From assembly GCA_002368795.1 (NCBI GenBank), contig DFFG01000098.1, positions 1 to 49,248 on the forward strand: a DNA stretch of 49,248 bases. Reading direction: 5' to 3'. A program made the position numbers and the translations under genes. Of the stretch, positions 41,625 to 49,248 are shown one piece after another; within the stretch, counting starts at the first letter, position 1; the number at the start of each line of letters is the position of its first letter. The DNA is from Eubacterium sp. UBA3782 (GTDB taxonomy: Bacteria > Bacillota > Clostridia > Lachnospirales > Lachnospiraceae). Below the pieces are notes generated by a model. The model saw only the letters and a program-made list of their open reading frames with translations, was not told the DNA's origin and ran no database searches.

Positions 41625-41794
41625 ATGATTTAAACGGATTGTTCCGCACTCCGTGCGTCCACAATCCGTCCCAGCATTCGGACTCTTGTGGTGCCAGGAC
41701 AACACTTCGTCCTCATGTTGAGACACGCCATAAAGTCTTTCTCCCACCGCCATGCAGGCATGACGTGGGTTCGGACTTATGGCGTTTAAATCAT
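41625..41794. repeat. Multi-armed 170-nt palindromic element
   Basis: The ends ATGATTTAAACG (41625-41636) and CGTTTAAATCAT (41783-41794) are exact inverted repeats. Inside are a stem CGGATTGT/ACAATCCG (41635-41642/41661-41668) capped by CGCAC/GTGCG, a small stem AGGAC/GTCCT (41696-41700/41709-41713), and a stem GCCATAAAGTC/GACTTATGGC (41727-41737/41774-41783) enclosing CCCAC/GTGGG. The folded form would be a three-armed structure on an A+T-rich base stem. No open reading frame is inside. It lies between divergent genes. Confidence 0.75.
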
Positions 41795-41843
41795 ATGTGA
41801 GTATATCACAAATTAGCGAAAGACAGAACAGGAGGTAGGGGTC

Positions 41844-42713
41844 TTGTCAGTTGAGTCAAAAATCATGGCGGCAATGTTCGCCAGATCGGACGCGAAGCGG
41901 GATAAGGGACTTCGCATACCGGAGGATATCATCCGGACGTCCGGGATTATTTACGGACCGGACAGGGACAATCATGTGCTGGATGTCTTCCGGCCGGCCA
42001 GAGCAGCAGAGGAGAAAACGATTCTTCCGCTTCTTGTGGTGGTGCACGGCGGCGGATATGTATACGGCGGAATTACCCAGTACCAGTTCTATTCTGCGGA
42101 TCTTGCCCGCAGAGGATTTGCCGTAATCTGCTACAATTACAGGCTTGCCCCGGAGCACCGGTTCCCGGCACCGCTGGAGGATCTGAATCTGGTGATGAGC
42201 TGGGCGGCAAAGCATGCGGCAGAGTATGGATTTGACTGTGAACGCACCGTGATGGTGGGCGATTCTGCCGGTGCGCAGATCCTTAGCCAGTATGCGGCGA
42301 TCGTGACGACCCCGGAATATATGCTGCTGATGGATATGGAGATCCCGGATTTCCATCTGCGGGCTGTCGGTCTGAACTGCGGTATGTACGATCTGGCAAA
42401 AGAGGCTGATCCGCCAAAGGGGATCTACAAGGATTACCTGGGAGACGATCTTTCCATCTACGGAGACAAGCTGGATGTGCTGGGATTCATCGGCAAAATG
42501 TTCCCGCCGGCCTATCTGATCAGCGCACCGGGTGATTTCCTGGTCAAAAACTGTGCGCCGATGACGGATTTCCTTCAGTGCATGGGTGTTCCCTGTGAAT
42601 ACAAGATCTATGGGGATCAGAAGACCGGGCATGTGTTCCATCTGGACATGCGCTCCGCACTGGCTCACCAGGCAAACGATGACGAAATTGCCTTTTTCAG
42701 AAAGTATCTGTAA
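41844..42713 (+). CDS. Alpha/beta hydrolase, acetyl-esterase (HSL) family
   Basis: 289 residues. The oxyanion motif 'VHGGGYVYGG', the nucleophile Ser141 in 'GDSAGAQ', and the C-terminal 'GDQKTGHVFHLD' holding the catalytic His are typical of hormone-sensitive-lipase-type esterases such as Aes. These remove acetyl or short acyl groups, often from plant polysaccharide fragments. No signal peptide, so it acts on imported substrate. TTG 41844 is the start, 7 bases after AGGAGGT. The adjacent GH3 enzyme suggests joint use in glycoside degradation. Confidence 0.92.
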   Translation: MSVESKIMAAMFARSDAKRDKGLRIPEDIIRTSGIIYGPDRDNHVLDVFRPARAAEEKTILPLLVVVHGGGYVYGGITQYQFYSADLARRGFAVICYNYRLAPEHRFPAPLEDLNLVMSWAAKHAAEYGFDCERTVMVGDSAGAQILSQYAAIVTTPEYMLLMDMEIPDFHLRAVGLNCGMYDLAKEADPPKGIYKDYLGDDLSIYGDKLDVLGFIGKMFPPAYLISAPGDFLVKNCAPMTDFLQCMGVPCEYKIYGDQKTGHVFHLDMRSALAHQANDDEIAFFRKYL

Positions 42714-42826
42714 GACAGGCTGGTCCTGCCAGATGCCCCTCGCCTGGGCGCCGGCAGGGATTATGGAAGTGAAAAAACAGGATTCATATAAAAGGAACGA
42801 TATAGAAACAGGAGGAGAAGAGAACA

Positions 42827-45262
42827 ATGAGTGTCAACGCATATGAGAAAAAGCATCTGTCTCTGCTCAGGACCCTTGCTCCGGAGTGCATGGTCCTGTT
42901 GAAGAGCAACGGCGATTTTCCCCTGGCAGAGCCGGGAAAGGTCGCACTCTTTGGCAGCGGTGCCCGCCAGACGATCAAGGGCGGCACGGGATCCGGCGAC
43001 GTGAATTCCCGTTACGTGGTCAATGTCGAGACTGGTCTGGAACAGGCCGGCTTCACCGTAATGACCAGGTCCTGGCTGGATGCCTATGACAAGATCAGAG
43101 AGGAAGCAAAGGCTGCCTTTATCGAAAGTATCAAGGAGAAGGCCAGAAAGGAGCACAAGCTCGCGGTCATGGTGGGTATGGGTGCCGTTATGCCTGAGCC
43201 TGCCTATGAGCTGCCCATCGAGGGCGAGGCGGATACGGCCATTTATGTACTGGGCCGTATTTCCGGAGAGGGCAATGACCGCAATCCGATCGCCGGCGAC
43301 TTCTTCCTGACGGAGACCGAGATCCGGGATATCAATGCTGCGGCAGCAAAATACAAAAAGTTTATGCTGGTCCTGAATGTCGGCGGCCCGGTGGATCTTG
43401 CCGGTCTGGAAAATGTCGAGAACATCCTGGTTCTTTCCCAGCTGGGCGCTGTCACAGGCATCGCTCTGGCCGATGTCCTTCTGGGCAAACGCTATCCCTC
43501 CGGCAAGCTGTCGACGACCTGGACCGCCTGCCAGGATTACTGCACCATCGGCGAGTTCGGCAACGAGGAAGACACCCGGTATACCGAGGGCGTCTATGTC
43601 GGCTACCGTTACTTTGACAGTGTGGAGAAGGATGTCACCTTCCCCTTTGGCTTTGGCCTTTCCTATACGACATTTGCGCTCGGCGAGGCAGCGGTCTCCC
43701 TTGAGGGCACCAGAGCAAAGGTCTGTGTTCCGGTGACCAATACCGGAAGTTTCCCCGGCAAAGAGGTCGTGCAGGTCTATGTCTCGGCTCCCTGGGGCAG
43801 ATTCGACCAGCCCTATCAGGTGCTTGCCGGCTTTGCAAAGACACCGGAGCTGGCTCCCGGCGCATCGGCAGATGTGGAGATCTGCTTTGGCCTGGAGGAT
43901 CTGGCAACCTATGATACCCTGCGTGCATCTCTGATCCTGGAGAACGGCGATTACGTCGTGCGTGTGGGTAACTCCAGCCGGGAGAATGCGGCGGCAGCTG
44001 TGATCCGGCTTCCGGAGACGGTGATCGTGCGCAGACTGTCCAACATCGGCGGACATCCGGATTTTGTGGACTGGAGACCCGAGAATTCCCGTCTGGCCGC
44101 AGAGGACAACACCGGGCTGCCGGTGATCGAAGCCGATCCGGACGCTTTTGGCGATCTGATCTTCCCGGAGCCGCCGGAGCTTTCCCAGAGAGCCCTGGAT
44201 ATCGCTTCCGAGATGAGCGACAGCGATCTGGCCTATGTGGTTATTGGTAATTTCTCCGGAGGCGGCGTGGCCAGTGTCATCGGCAATGCATCCTCCACAG
44301 TGGCCGGTGCAGCGGGTGAGACCACGGTCCGCTTCCCGAACATCCCGACACTGGTTATGGCTGACGGCCCGGCAGGCCTGCGCCTGACAAAGGACTATGT
44401 CCGCGATGACAAGGGCGTTCATGCCGTCGGCGACACACTGCCGGCAGGCATGGCAGAATTCCTTCCGAAGCCGGCGCTGACCGCCATGAAGCTGATGAAC
44501 CGCACACCCAGGGGAGAGAAGGGCCATCAGTACTGCACAGCGATCCCGATCGGCACAGCACTTGCCCAGAGCTGGAACATGGACCTGTGCGAGACCTGCG
44601 GCGATATCGTCGGTGACGAGATGAAGCGCTTCGGTGTCCATCTGTGGCTGGCGCCTGCCTTCAATATCCACAGAAGTCCTCTTTGCGGCAGAAACTTTGA
44701 GTACTGCTCCGAGGATCCGCTGCTGAGCGGAGCTGTCGGCGCGGCGATCACAAAGGGCGTGCAGATGCATGAGGGCTGCAGCACGACCATCAAGCACTTC
44801 TGCTGCAACAACCAGGAGACCAACCGCTTCCGCAACAACAGCATGGTCAGCGAGAGAGCACTCCGCACCATCTACCTGAAGCCCTTTGAGATCTGCATCC
44901 GCGAAGCTGATCCGCATTCGCTGATGACCTCCTATAACCTGCTGAACGGAACCCATACCTCCGAGCGGGCAGACCTGCTCAAGACGGTGCTCCGTGAGGA
45001 ATGGGGATGGACCGGCATGGTCATGTCCGATTGGGTCATCTCCGCCATGAGCAGCGGAAAGCAGGCACACCGCATGGCACTTGCAGCCCAGAGCATCAAG
45101 GCCGGAAATGACATCTTCATGCCGGGCGGCAAGGGAGATTACCAGGGCGTGCTCCGTGCACTGAAGGGCAAGAACAAAGACTGCGTCCTCACCCGTGAGG
45201 AGCTGGAGTACTGTGCCGCTCACGTGATCGACCTCTGTCTGACGCTGACCGGGCAGATCTGA
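42827..45262 (+). CDS. GH3 beta-glycosidase with permuted domain order
   Basis: 811 residues, cytoplasmic (no signal). The domain order is reversed from typical GH3: the alpha/beta sandwich (GH3_C-like, about 15-265, with 'VALFGSGARQTIKGGTGSGD') is first. A fibronectin-III-like domain (about 280-400, 'PVTNTGSFPGKEVVQVYVS') comes next, and the TIM barrel last (about 480-800). The catalytic nucleophile is Asp735 in 'MVMSDW'; the barrel also shows 'ADGPAGLRL' and 'TTIKHFCCNNQETNR'. This permuted form is known in Clostridia and bifidobacteria. The likely substrate is a beta-glucoside or other beta-linked oligosaccharide. ATG 42827 follows AGGAGGAGAAG. Confidence 0.93.
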   Translation: MSVNAYEKKHLSLLRTLAPECMVLLKSNGDFPLAEPGKVALFGSGARQTIKGGTGSGDVNSRYVVNVETGLEQAGFTVMTRSWLDAYDKIREEAKAAFIESIKEKARKEHKLAVMVGMGAVMPEPAYELPIEGEADTAIYVLGRISGEGNDRNPIAGDFFLTETEIRDINAAAAKYKKFMLVLNVGGPVDLAGLENVENILVLSQLGAVTGIALADVLLGKRYPSGKLSTTWTACQDYCTIGEFGNEEDTRYTEGVYVGYRYFDSVEKDVTFPFGFGLSYTTFALGEAAVSLEGTRAKVCVPVTNTGSFPGKEVVQVYVSAPWGRFDQPYQVLAGFAKTPELAPGASADVEICFGLEDLATYDTLRASLILENGDYVVRVGNSSRENAAAAVIRLPETVIVRRLSNIGGHPDFVDWRPENSRLAAEDNTGLPVIEADPDAFGDLIFPEPPELSQRALDIASEMSDSDLAYVVIGNFSGGGVASVIGNASSTVAGAAGETTVRFPNIPTLVMADGPAGLRLTKDYVRDDKGVHAVGDTLPAGMAEFLPKPALTAMKLMNRTPRGEKGHQYCTAIPIGTALAQSWNMDLCETCGDIVGDEMKRFGVHLWLAPAFNIHRSPLCGRNFEYCSEDPLLSGAVGAAITKGVQMHEGCSTTIKHFCCNNQETNRFRNNSMVSERALRTIYLKPFEICIREADPHSLMTSYNLLNGTHTSERADLLKTVLREEWGWTGMVMSDWVISAMSSGKQAHRMALAAQSIKAGNDIFMPGGKGDYQGVLRALKGKNKDCVLTREELEYCAAHVIDLCLTLTGQI

Positions 45263-45394
45263 TCCGGACACTTCCTACGGCTGGCCGGGTGATAGCCCCG
45301 GCGGAAAAAGGGAAAACTGTTAAAGGGTGCGATCAGCCGGGAAGCTGGCTGAAGATAATAGTTAGAGATGAGTTGAGAAGCCGCCGTGCAGGGT

Positions 45395-45547
45395 GGAATT
45401 TCATGTAAAACGATTCCTTCGGGAAGCGCTCGCGCTTGTCCAAAGCGCAGCGATACTGAGGCTCAGGCTATATGGGCATTGCCCATCGGACTGAGCCAGG
45501 GGAACGGAAGGGTCAGTTTCCTTTGGACTGTTTTGCATGAAATTTCC
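45395..45547. repeat. 153-nt palindromic element
   Basis: GGAATTTCATGTAAAAC (45395-45411) and GTTTTGCATGAAATTTCC (45530-45547) are inverted repeats with one mismatch and one extra base. Inside are AAGCG/CGCTT (45424-45437) and GGCTCAG/CTGAGCC (45460-45466/45491-45497) enclosing TGGGC/GCCCA (45473-45477/45481-45485). It has the same general plan as the 41625 element (A+T-rich outer stem, G+C-rich inner arms) but a different sequence. The flanks from 45263 to 45394 hold no gene I can support. Confidence 0.7.
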
Positions 45548-45584
45548 TCCGGCTACGGCAGCTTCTTTTTTTGCGTTTGCCACA

Positions 45585-45613
45585 TTGACAGCATACGTTC
45601 AATATGATACGAT
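45585..45613 (+). promoter_or_regulatory. Promoter of the marR-ABC operon
   Basis: Perfect TTGACA (45585-45590), a 17-base spacer and TACGAT (45608-45613), 38 bases before the MarR start codon. MarR regulators commonly repress such promoters; I see no clear long inverted repeat. Confidence 0.6.
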
Positions 45614-45651
45614 TGTTTCCGGCTGCAGGAGATTCAGGAAGGAGGACAGCC

Positions 45652-46098
45652 ATGAATATCGAAGACAGGCATTTATCATACCGTATAAAGAGAATCAACG
45701 AGGCACTGGAGAAATCCGGAAATGCCCAGCTGGCATCGGACGATCTGACGGTGGCGCAGTTCCGGCTTCTGCTGTTTGTCCACCTTTCTCCGGAGGGGGA
45801 TATTACCCTCAAGGAGGCAGAAAAGTTTTTCCATGTCGCCCAGTCGACGGCTGCGGGCATCGCGATCCGGCTGGAGAAGACCGGCAAGGTCGAATGCTAT
45901 CCGGATCCAAAGGACCGGAGAGTTAAGCGCATTCGGATCACCGAGGCGGGCAGAGAGGCCTGCCACCATGCCAAGGCCAATATCCGGGCCGAGGAGGAGC
46001 GGCTGGTCTCGCGGATGACGGAAGAGGAGCAGCAGCTGTTTGCGGACCTGATCGACAAGGCATTTGACGCCATGGTCGAGTGTCCGGAAAAAGAATAA
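45652..46098 (+). CDS. MarR-family transcriptional regulator
   Basis: 148 residues, normal MarR length. The winged helix shows 'DLTVAQFRLLLFVH', the recognition helix region 'AQSTAAGIAIRLEKTGKVE', and the wing 'DPKDRRVKRIRITEAGRE', followed by the dimerisation helix. It probably controls the two exporter genes behind it, being displaced by a toxic ligand. ATG 45652 follows GGAAGGAGG; the 16 upstream in-frame codons lie within the promoter. Confidence 0.94.
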   Translation: MNIEDRHLSYRIKRINEALEKSGNAQLASDDLTVAQFRLLLFVHLSPEGDITLKEAEKFFHVAQSTAAGIAIRLEKTGKVECYPDPKDRRVKRIRITEAGREACHHAKANIRAEEERLVSRMTEEEQQLFADLIDKAFDAMVECPEKE

Positions 46099-46154
46099 CC
46101 GAATCGCCCTGATTTCAGTTATCGTTAATACAACTAGTTAAGGAGGAAACTGCG

Positions 46155-47906
46155 TTGAGTACATTAAAAACTCTTGGCGCACAGATCCGGCAGTACAAAA
46201 CAGCGACCATCCTGACGCCGGTCTTTTCGGCGGGGGAGGTCCTTCTGGAGACCCTGATCCCCTTTGTCACTGCCATGATCATCGATGAGGGCATCCAGAA
46301 AGCGGATATGGGTGCGGTCATCCGTTATGGGCTGCTGATGCTTGTCCTGGCATTTCTCAGCCTTGGGGCAGGTGTGCTGGCCGGAAAGTATGCGGCCTTT
46401 GCCTCGACGGGCTTTGCCGCAAACCTGCGGCAGGCAGAGTACGAGAAGATCCAGACCTTCTCATTTTCCAACATCGACAAGTTCAGCACGGCAGGTCTGG
46501 TCACCAGAATGACCACCGACGTCACAAACCTGCAGAACGCCTTCCAGATGCTGATGCGTGTGGCTGTCCGTGCGCCTATGATGCTGGTCTCCAGTATCGT
46601 GATGTGTATGGTCATCAACGTCAAGATGGCCTGCATTTTCCTGGTGGTTCTGGTATTCCTGGCGGTGGTGCTGTTTTCTATCATGCGGGTCACACTGCCC
46701 ATCTTCCGGAAGGTTTTTGACCAGTATGACGCGCTGAACAACAGCACGCAGGAGAATGTCACAGCCATCCGTGTTGTCAAATCCTTCGTCAGAGAAAAGC
46801 ATGAGAACGAGAAGTTTGCAAAAGCCACCCGCGGTCTGGCAGACCTCTCGATCAAGGCGGAATCCATCCTGGCCTTCAATGCACCGGTCATGAACCTGGC
46901 CGTCTATGGCTGTATAGTGGCCCTGGCCTGGTTTGGCACCCACTTTATCGTGAACGGCGAGATGAGCACCGGAAACCTGACCTCCATGTTCACCTACGTC
47001 ATGGGCATGCTGATGTCCCTGATGATGCTGTCCATGGTCTTTGTCATGATCTCCATGAGTATGGCCAGCGCAAACCGTATCGCCGAGGTCCTGAACGAGG
47101 AGCCGGATCTGACCAACCCTGCAGATCCCATCGAGGTGATCGAGAGCGGACAGATCGATTTCAACCATGTCAACTTTTCCTACCGGAAGGGCAGCGGCGA
47201 CCATGTCCTTCAGGATATTGATCTCCATATCAAAGCCGGTGAGACTATCGGCATCATCGGAAGCACGGGCTGCGGCAAATCGACGCTGGTCAGCCTGATC
47301 AGCCGTCTGTATGACGTGACGGATGGTTCGGTCGAGGTCGGCGGCATCGATGTGCGCAAATATGATACCGAGGCGCTCCGCAACAGTGTTGCCGTCGTGC
47401 TGCAGAAGAATGAGCTGTTTGCCGGGACGATCCTGGACAACCTGCGCTGGGGCAAGGAGGATGCGACCCTGGAGGAATGTCAGGAAGCATGCCGGCAGGC
47501 CTGCGCGGACGAGTTTATCGAGACCTTCCCGGACAAGTATGAGACCTGGATCGAGCAGGGCGGAAGCAACGTCTCCGGCGGCCAGAAGCAGAGACTGTGT
47601 ATTGCCCGGGCACTGCTGAAGAGCCCGAAGGTGCTGATCCTGGATGACTCCACCAGCGCGGTCGACACATCGACGGACGCAAAGATCAGGGAAGCCTTCA
47701 GCCAGAGGATCCCGGGGACCACGAAGCTGATCATCTCCCAGCGTATCTCCAGCGTAAAGGATGCCGACCGGATCCTTGTCATGGAGGACGGCCGGGTCGA
47801 CGGCTTTGATACCCATGAAAACCTGCTGAAAAACAACGCGATCTACCAGGATATCTACGAGGCCCAGGAAAAGGCCGGCGGAGATTTCGATAAAAAGGAA
47901 AGCTGA
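46155..47906 (+). CDS. ABC exporter half-transporter with degenerate Walker B
   Basis: 583 residues: six membrane helices (about 15-320) then the nucleotide-binding domain. Walker A 'GSTGCGKST', signature 'NVSGGQKQRLCIARAL', Walker B 'LILDDSTSAVD'. The residue after the Walker B Asp is Asp and not the catalytic Glu, the usual mark of the degenerate member of heterodimeric multidrug exporters (BmrC/LmrC-type). TTG 46155 is the start, behind TAAGGAGGAAAC. It forms an operon with marR upstream and a second half-transporter 14 bases downstream. Confidence 0.95.
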   Translation: MSTLKTLGAQIRQYKTATILTPVFSAGEVLLETLIPFVTAMIIDEGIQKADMGAVIRYGLLMLVLAFLSLGAGVLAGKYAAFASTGFAANLRQAEYEKIQTFSFSNIDKFSTAGLVTRMTTDVTNLQNAFQMLMRVAVRAPMMLVSSIVMCMVINVKMACIFLVVLVFLAVVLFSIMRVTLPIFRKVFDQYDALNNSTQENVTAIRVVKSFVREKHENEKFAKATRGLADLSIKAESILAFNAPVMNLAVYGCIVALAWFGTHFIVNGEMSTGNLTSMFTYVMGMLMSLMMLSMVFVMISMSMASANRIAEVLNEEPDLTNPADPIEVIESGQIDFNHVNFSYRKGSGDHVLQDIDLHIKAGETIGIIGSTGCGKSTLVSLISRLYDVTDGSVEVGGIDVRKYDTEALRNSVAVVLQKNELFAGTILDNLRWGKEDATLEECQEACRQACADEFIETFPDKYETWIEQGGSNVSGGQKQRLCIARALLKSPKVLILDDSTSAVDTSTDAKIREAFSQRIPGTTKLIISQRISSVKDADRILVMEDGRVDGFDTHENLLKNNAIYQDIYEAQEKAGGDFDKKES

Positions 47907-47920
47907 GGAGGTAGAGGATC

Positions 47921-49248
47921 ATGGCAGAACAAAGACAAAGATACCAACAGAACAAAAACAGACCTCAGCGCGGCCCGGGATCAAGACCCGTGGGCTTTAG
48001 CATGAAGGGCGGGATGGCCCAGAATGCGGCATCCATCAAGCGCCTGCTCGCATTCCTGTTTTCCAATTATAAGATCCATCTGGGCGTTGTGGTCGTATGT
48101 CTGATCACAGCAGCCCTTGTACAGCTGACCTCCACGCTGTTTATGCGTGAGCTGATCGACAGCTATGTGCTTCCGCTTCTGGAGCAGGCTTCACCGGATT
48201 TTGCCCCGCTGGCAAACCGTCTGGTCCGTCTGATCGCCGTTCTTCTGATCGGCGTTGTCTGCAACTACACCTGGAACCGGACGATGGTCAGCGTGACCCA
48301 GGGCGTCATGTACCGCCTGCGTGTGGAAATGTTCGAGGAGATGGAATCTCTTCCGATCCGGTACTTTGATACCCATTCCCACGGCGATATCATGTCGGTT
48401 TACACAAACGATATCGATACCCTCCGGCAGCTCATCAGCCAGAGCTTCCCGCAGCTGCTGAACTCCTTCATCCAGCTGACATCCACCTTCATCAGCATGG
48501 TCGTTCTGGACATTCCGCTGACGGTGGTTTCGGTGCTGATGGTTGGCGTCATGCTGATGACCATGGGCAAGCTGGGCGGATACTCGGCAAAGTATTTCGG
48601 AAAACAGCAGAATGACATTGGTCAGCTCAATGGCTTTATCGAGGAGATGGTCAACGGACAGAAGGTCGTCAAGGTCTTCTGCCACGAGGAGCAGAACCTG
48701 AAGGATTTCGCGGTGCTCAACAATGAGCTTCGGGATTCCGCAAACAATGCCCACAAGGTGGCCAACATCATGATGCCGATCAATGCGAACCTCGGCAATA
48801 TCAGCTACGTGCTCTGCGCCGTGATCGGTGCGGTCCTGGCAGTCAACGGCTTTGCCGGTCTGACCATCGGTACGCTGGTTGCCTTCCTGAACCTGAACCG
48901 GAGCTTCTCCATGCCGATCACCCAGATCAGCCAGCAGATGAATGCGATCATCATGGCCGGCGCGGGTGCCGAGCGTGTCTTCCGCCTGCGGGATGAGGAG
49001 CCGGAAAAGGACGAGGGCTACGTAGAGCTTGTCCGCTGCCGGATCGACGAGCAGGGGAACATCACCGAGTGCAAGGAGAGGACCGGCACCTGGGCGTGGA
49101 AGCATCCGCACCAGGCCGATGGTACCGTGACCTACACCCAGATGAAGGGCGAGATCGTCTTTACGGATGTGGATTTCGGCTACACCGAGAACAAGGTCGT
49201 CCTCCACGACATCAATATGTACGCGAAGCCCGGCCAGAAGATCGCCTT
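47921..49248 (+). CDS. ABC exporter half-transporter, partner subunit (3' end outside window)
   Basis: The first 442 codons are open from ATG 47921 to the window edge, preceded by GAGGAGGTAGAGG. A Gln/Arg/Asn-rich cytoplasmic N-terminus (about 1-40) leads to six membrane helices (about 45-340) with 'LPIRYFDTHSHGDIMSVYTND', given here by its core 'YFDTHSHGDIMS'. A linker with about 30 extra residues ('CRIDEQGNITECKERTG') precedes the start of the nucleotide-binding domain, 'VDFGYTENKVVLHDIN'. Walker A and beyond lie outside. It is expected to carry the intact catalytic Glu, completing the heterodimer with the previous gene. Multidrug efflux is likely from the MarR context. Confidence 0.93.
   Translation, partial: MAEQRQRYQQNKNRPQRGPGSRPVGFSMKGGMAQNAASIKRLLAFLFSNYKIHLGVVVVCLITAALVQLTSTLFMRELIDSYVLPLLEQASPDFAPLANRLVRLIAVLLIGVVCNYTWNRTMVSVTQGVMYRLRVEMFEEMESLPIRYFDTHSHGDIMSVYTNDIDTLRQLISQSFPQLLNSFIQLTSTFISMVVLDIPLTVVSVLMVGVMLMTMGKLGGYSAKYFGKQQNDIGQLNGFIEEMVNGQKVVKVFCHEEQNLKDFAVLNNELRDSANNAHKVANIMMPINANLGNISYVLCAVIGAVLAVNGFAGLTIGTLVAFLNLNRSFSMPITQISQQMNAIIMAGAGAERVFRLRDEEPEKDEGYVELVRCRIDEQGNITECKERTGTWAWKHPHQADGTVTYTQMKGEIVFTDVDFGYTENKVVLHDINMYAKPGQKIA

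Noticed and set aside
41625..41794. tRNA or tmRNA
   Set aside because: The three-armed fold has wrong arm lengths, no T-loop consensus and no CCA-adjacent acceptor stem.
42761..45271. 836-codon minus-strand frame opposite the GH3 gene
   Set aside because: Shadow of a G+C-rich coding region; no motif and no start signal, while the GH3 frame shows conserved catalytic motifs throughout.

Overview
This window reads as chromosomal DNA of a Gram-positive anaerobe of the class Clostridia, most likely a Lachnospiraceae-type Firmicute. The evidence is strong AGGAGG ribosome-binding sites, TTGACA-N17-TATAAT promoters, lipoproteins with Ser/Ala/Glu-rich linkers, the pth-mfd-prsA gene order, YcgQ-like and COG0523 proteins, an ECF-type S component and a C-terminal-permuted GH3 enzyme. 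G+C is above 50% by eye. I assign no species. I see no rRNA, tRNA, CRISPR array, phage or transposase gene.

Layout. 1-3.5 kb: a lipoprotein, a zinc-ribbon membrane protein with a long leader, a YbaK-type deacylase and a small conserved protein. 3.8-6.1 kb: a metal-trafficking pair, made of a COG0523 GTPase with about 49 histidines and a second P-loop protein fused to a YcgQ (DUF1980)-like domain. 6.1-11.3 kb: housekeeping pth-mfd-prsA. 11.4-16.2 kb: homocysteine S-methyltransferase, lgt, mtnA, serine acetyltransferase and a GlcG/HbpS-like protein. 16.3-18.7 kb: a membrane Cache-HAMP-PP2C phosphatase. 18.7-20.5 kb: rsmH on the minus strand, divergent from a YefM/YoeB toxin-antitoxin pair. 20.6-24.4 kb: an ECF S component, a P1-family peptidase, a DUF6273 protein under a CsoR-like operator, and a small membrane protein.

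24.5-35.5 kb is a complete peptide/nickel-type ABC importer: binding protein, two permeases, two ATPases, a small membrane protein and a second, paralogous binding protein. The second permease is more than twice the usual length because about 375 residues of imperfectly repeated extracytoplasmic sequence sit after its first membrane helix. Both binding proteins share an unusual insertion. 35.5-40.3 kb: rhomboid protease, M32 carboxypeptidase, a third COG0523 GTPase and a two-domain alpha/beta hydrolase. 40.3-41.8 kb is gene-poor: two minus-strand hypothetical genes, a three-copy tandem array of long hairpins and a multi-armed palindromic element. 41.8-49.2 kb: esterase, permuted GH3 beta-glycosidase, another palindromic element, then a MarR regulator with a heterodimeric ABC exporter whose second subunit runs off the window.

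The most interesting items are RNA- or DNA-structure signals between genes. They include a tandem array of about 94-nt hairpins with compensatory stem changes (40.8-41.07 kb), and two copies of a two-hairpin element with identical internal spacing and compensatory changes (2.56-2.65 and 21.51-21.60 kb). On the protein side, the enlarged OppC-like permease with its matching binding proteins and the GTPase-YcgQ fusion beside the His-rich GTPase are the best candidates for undescribed biology.
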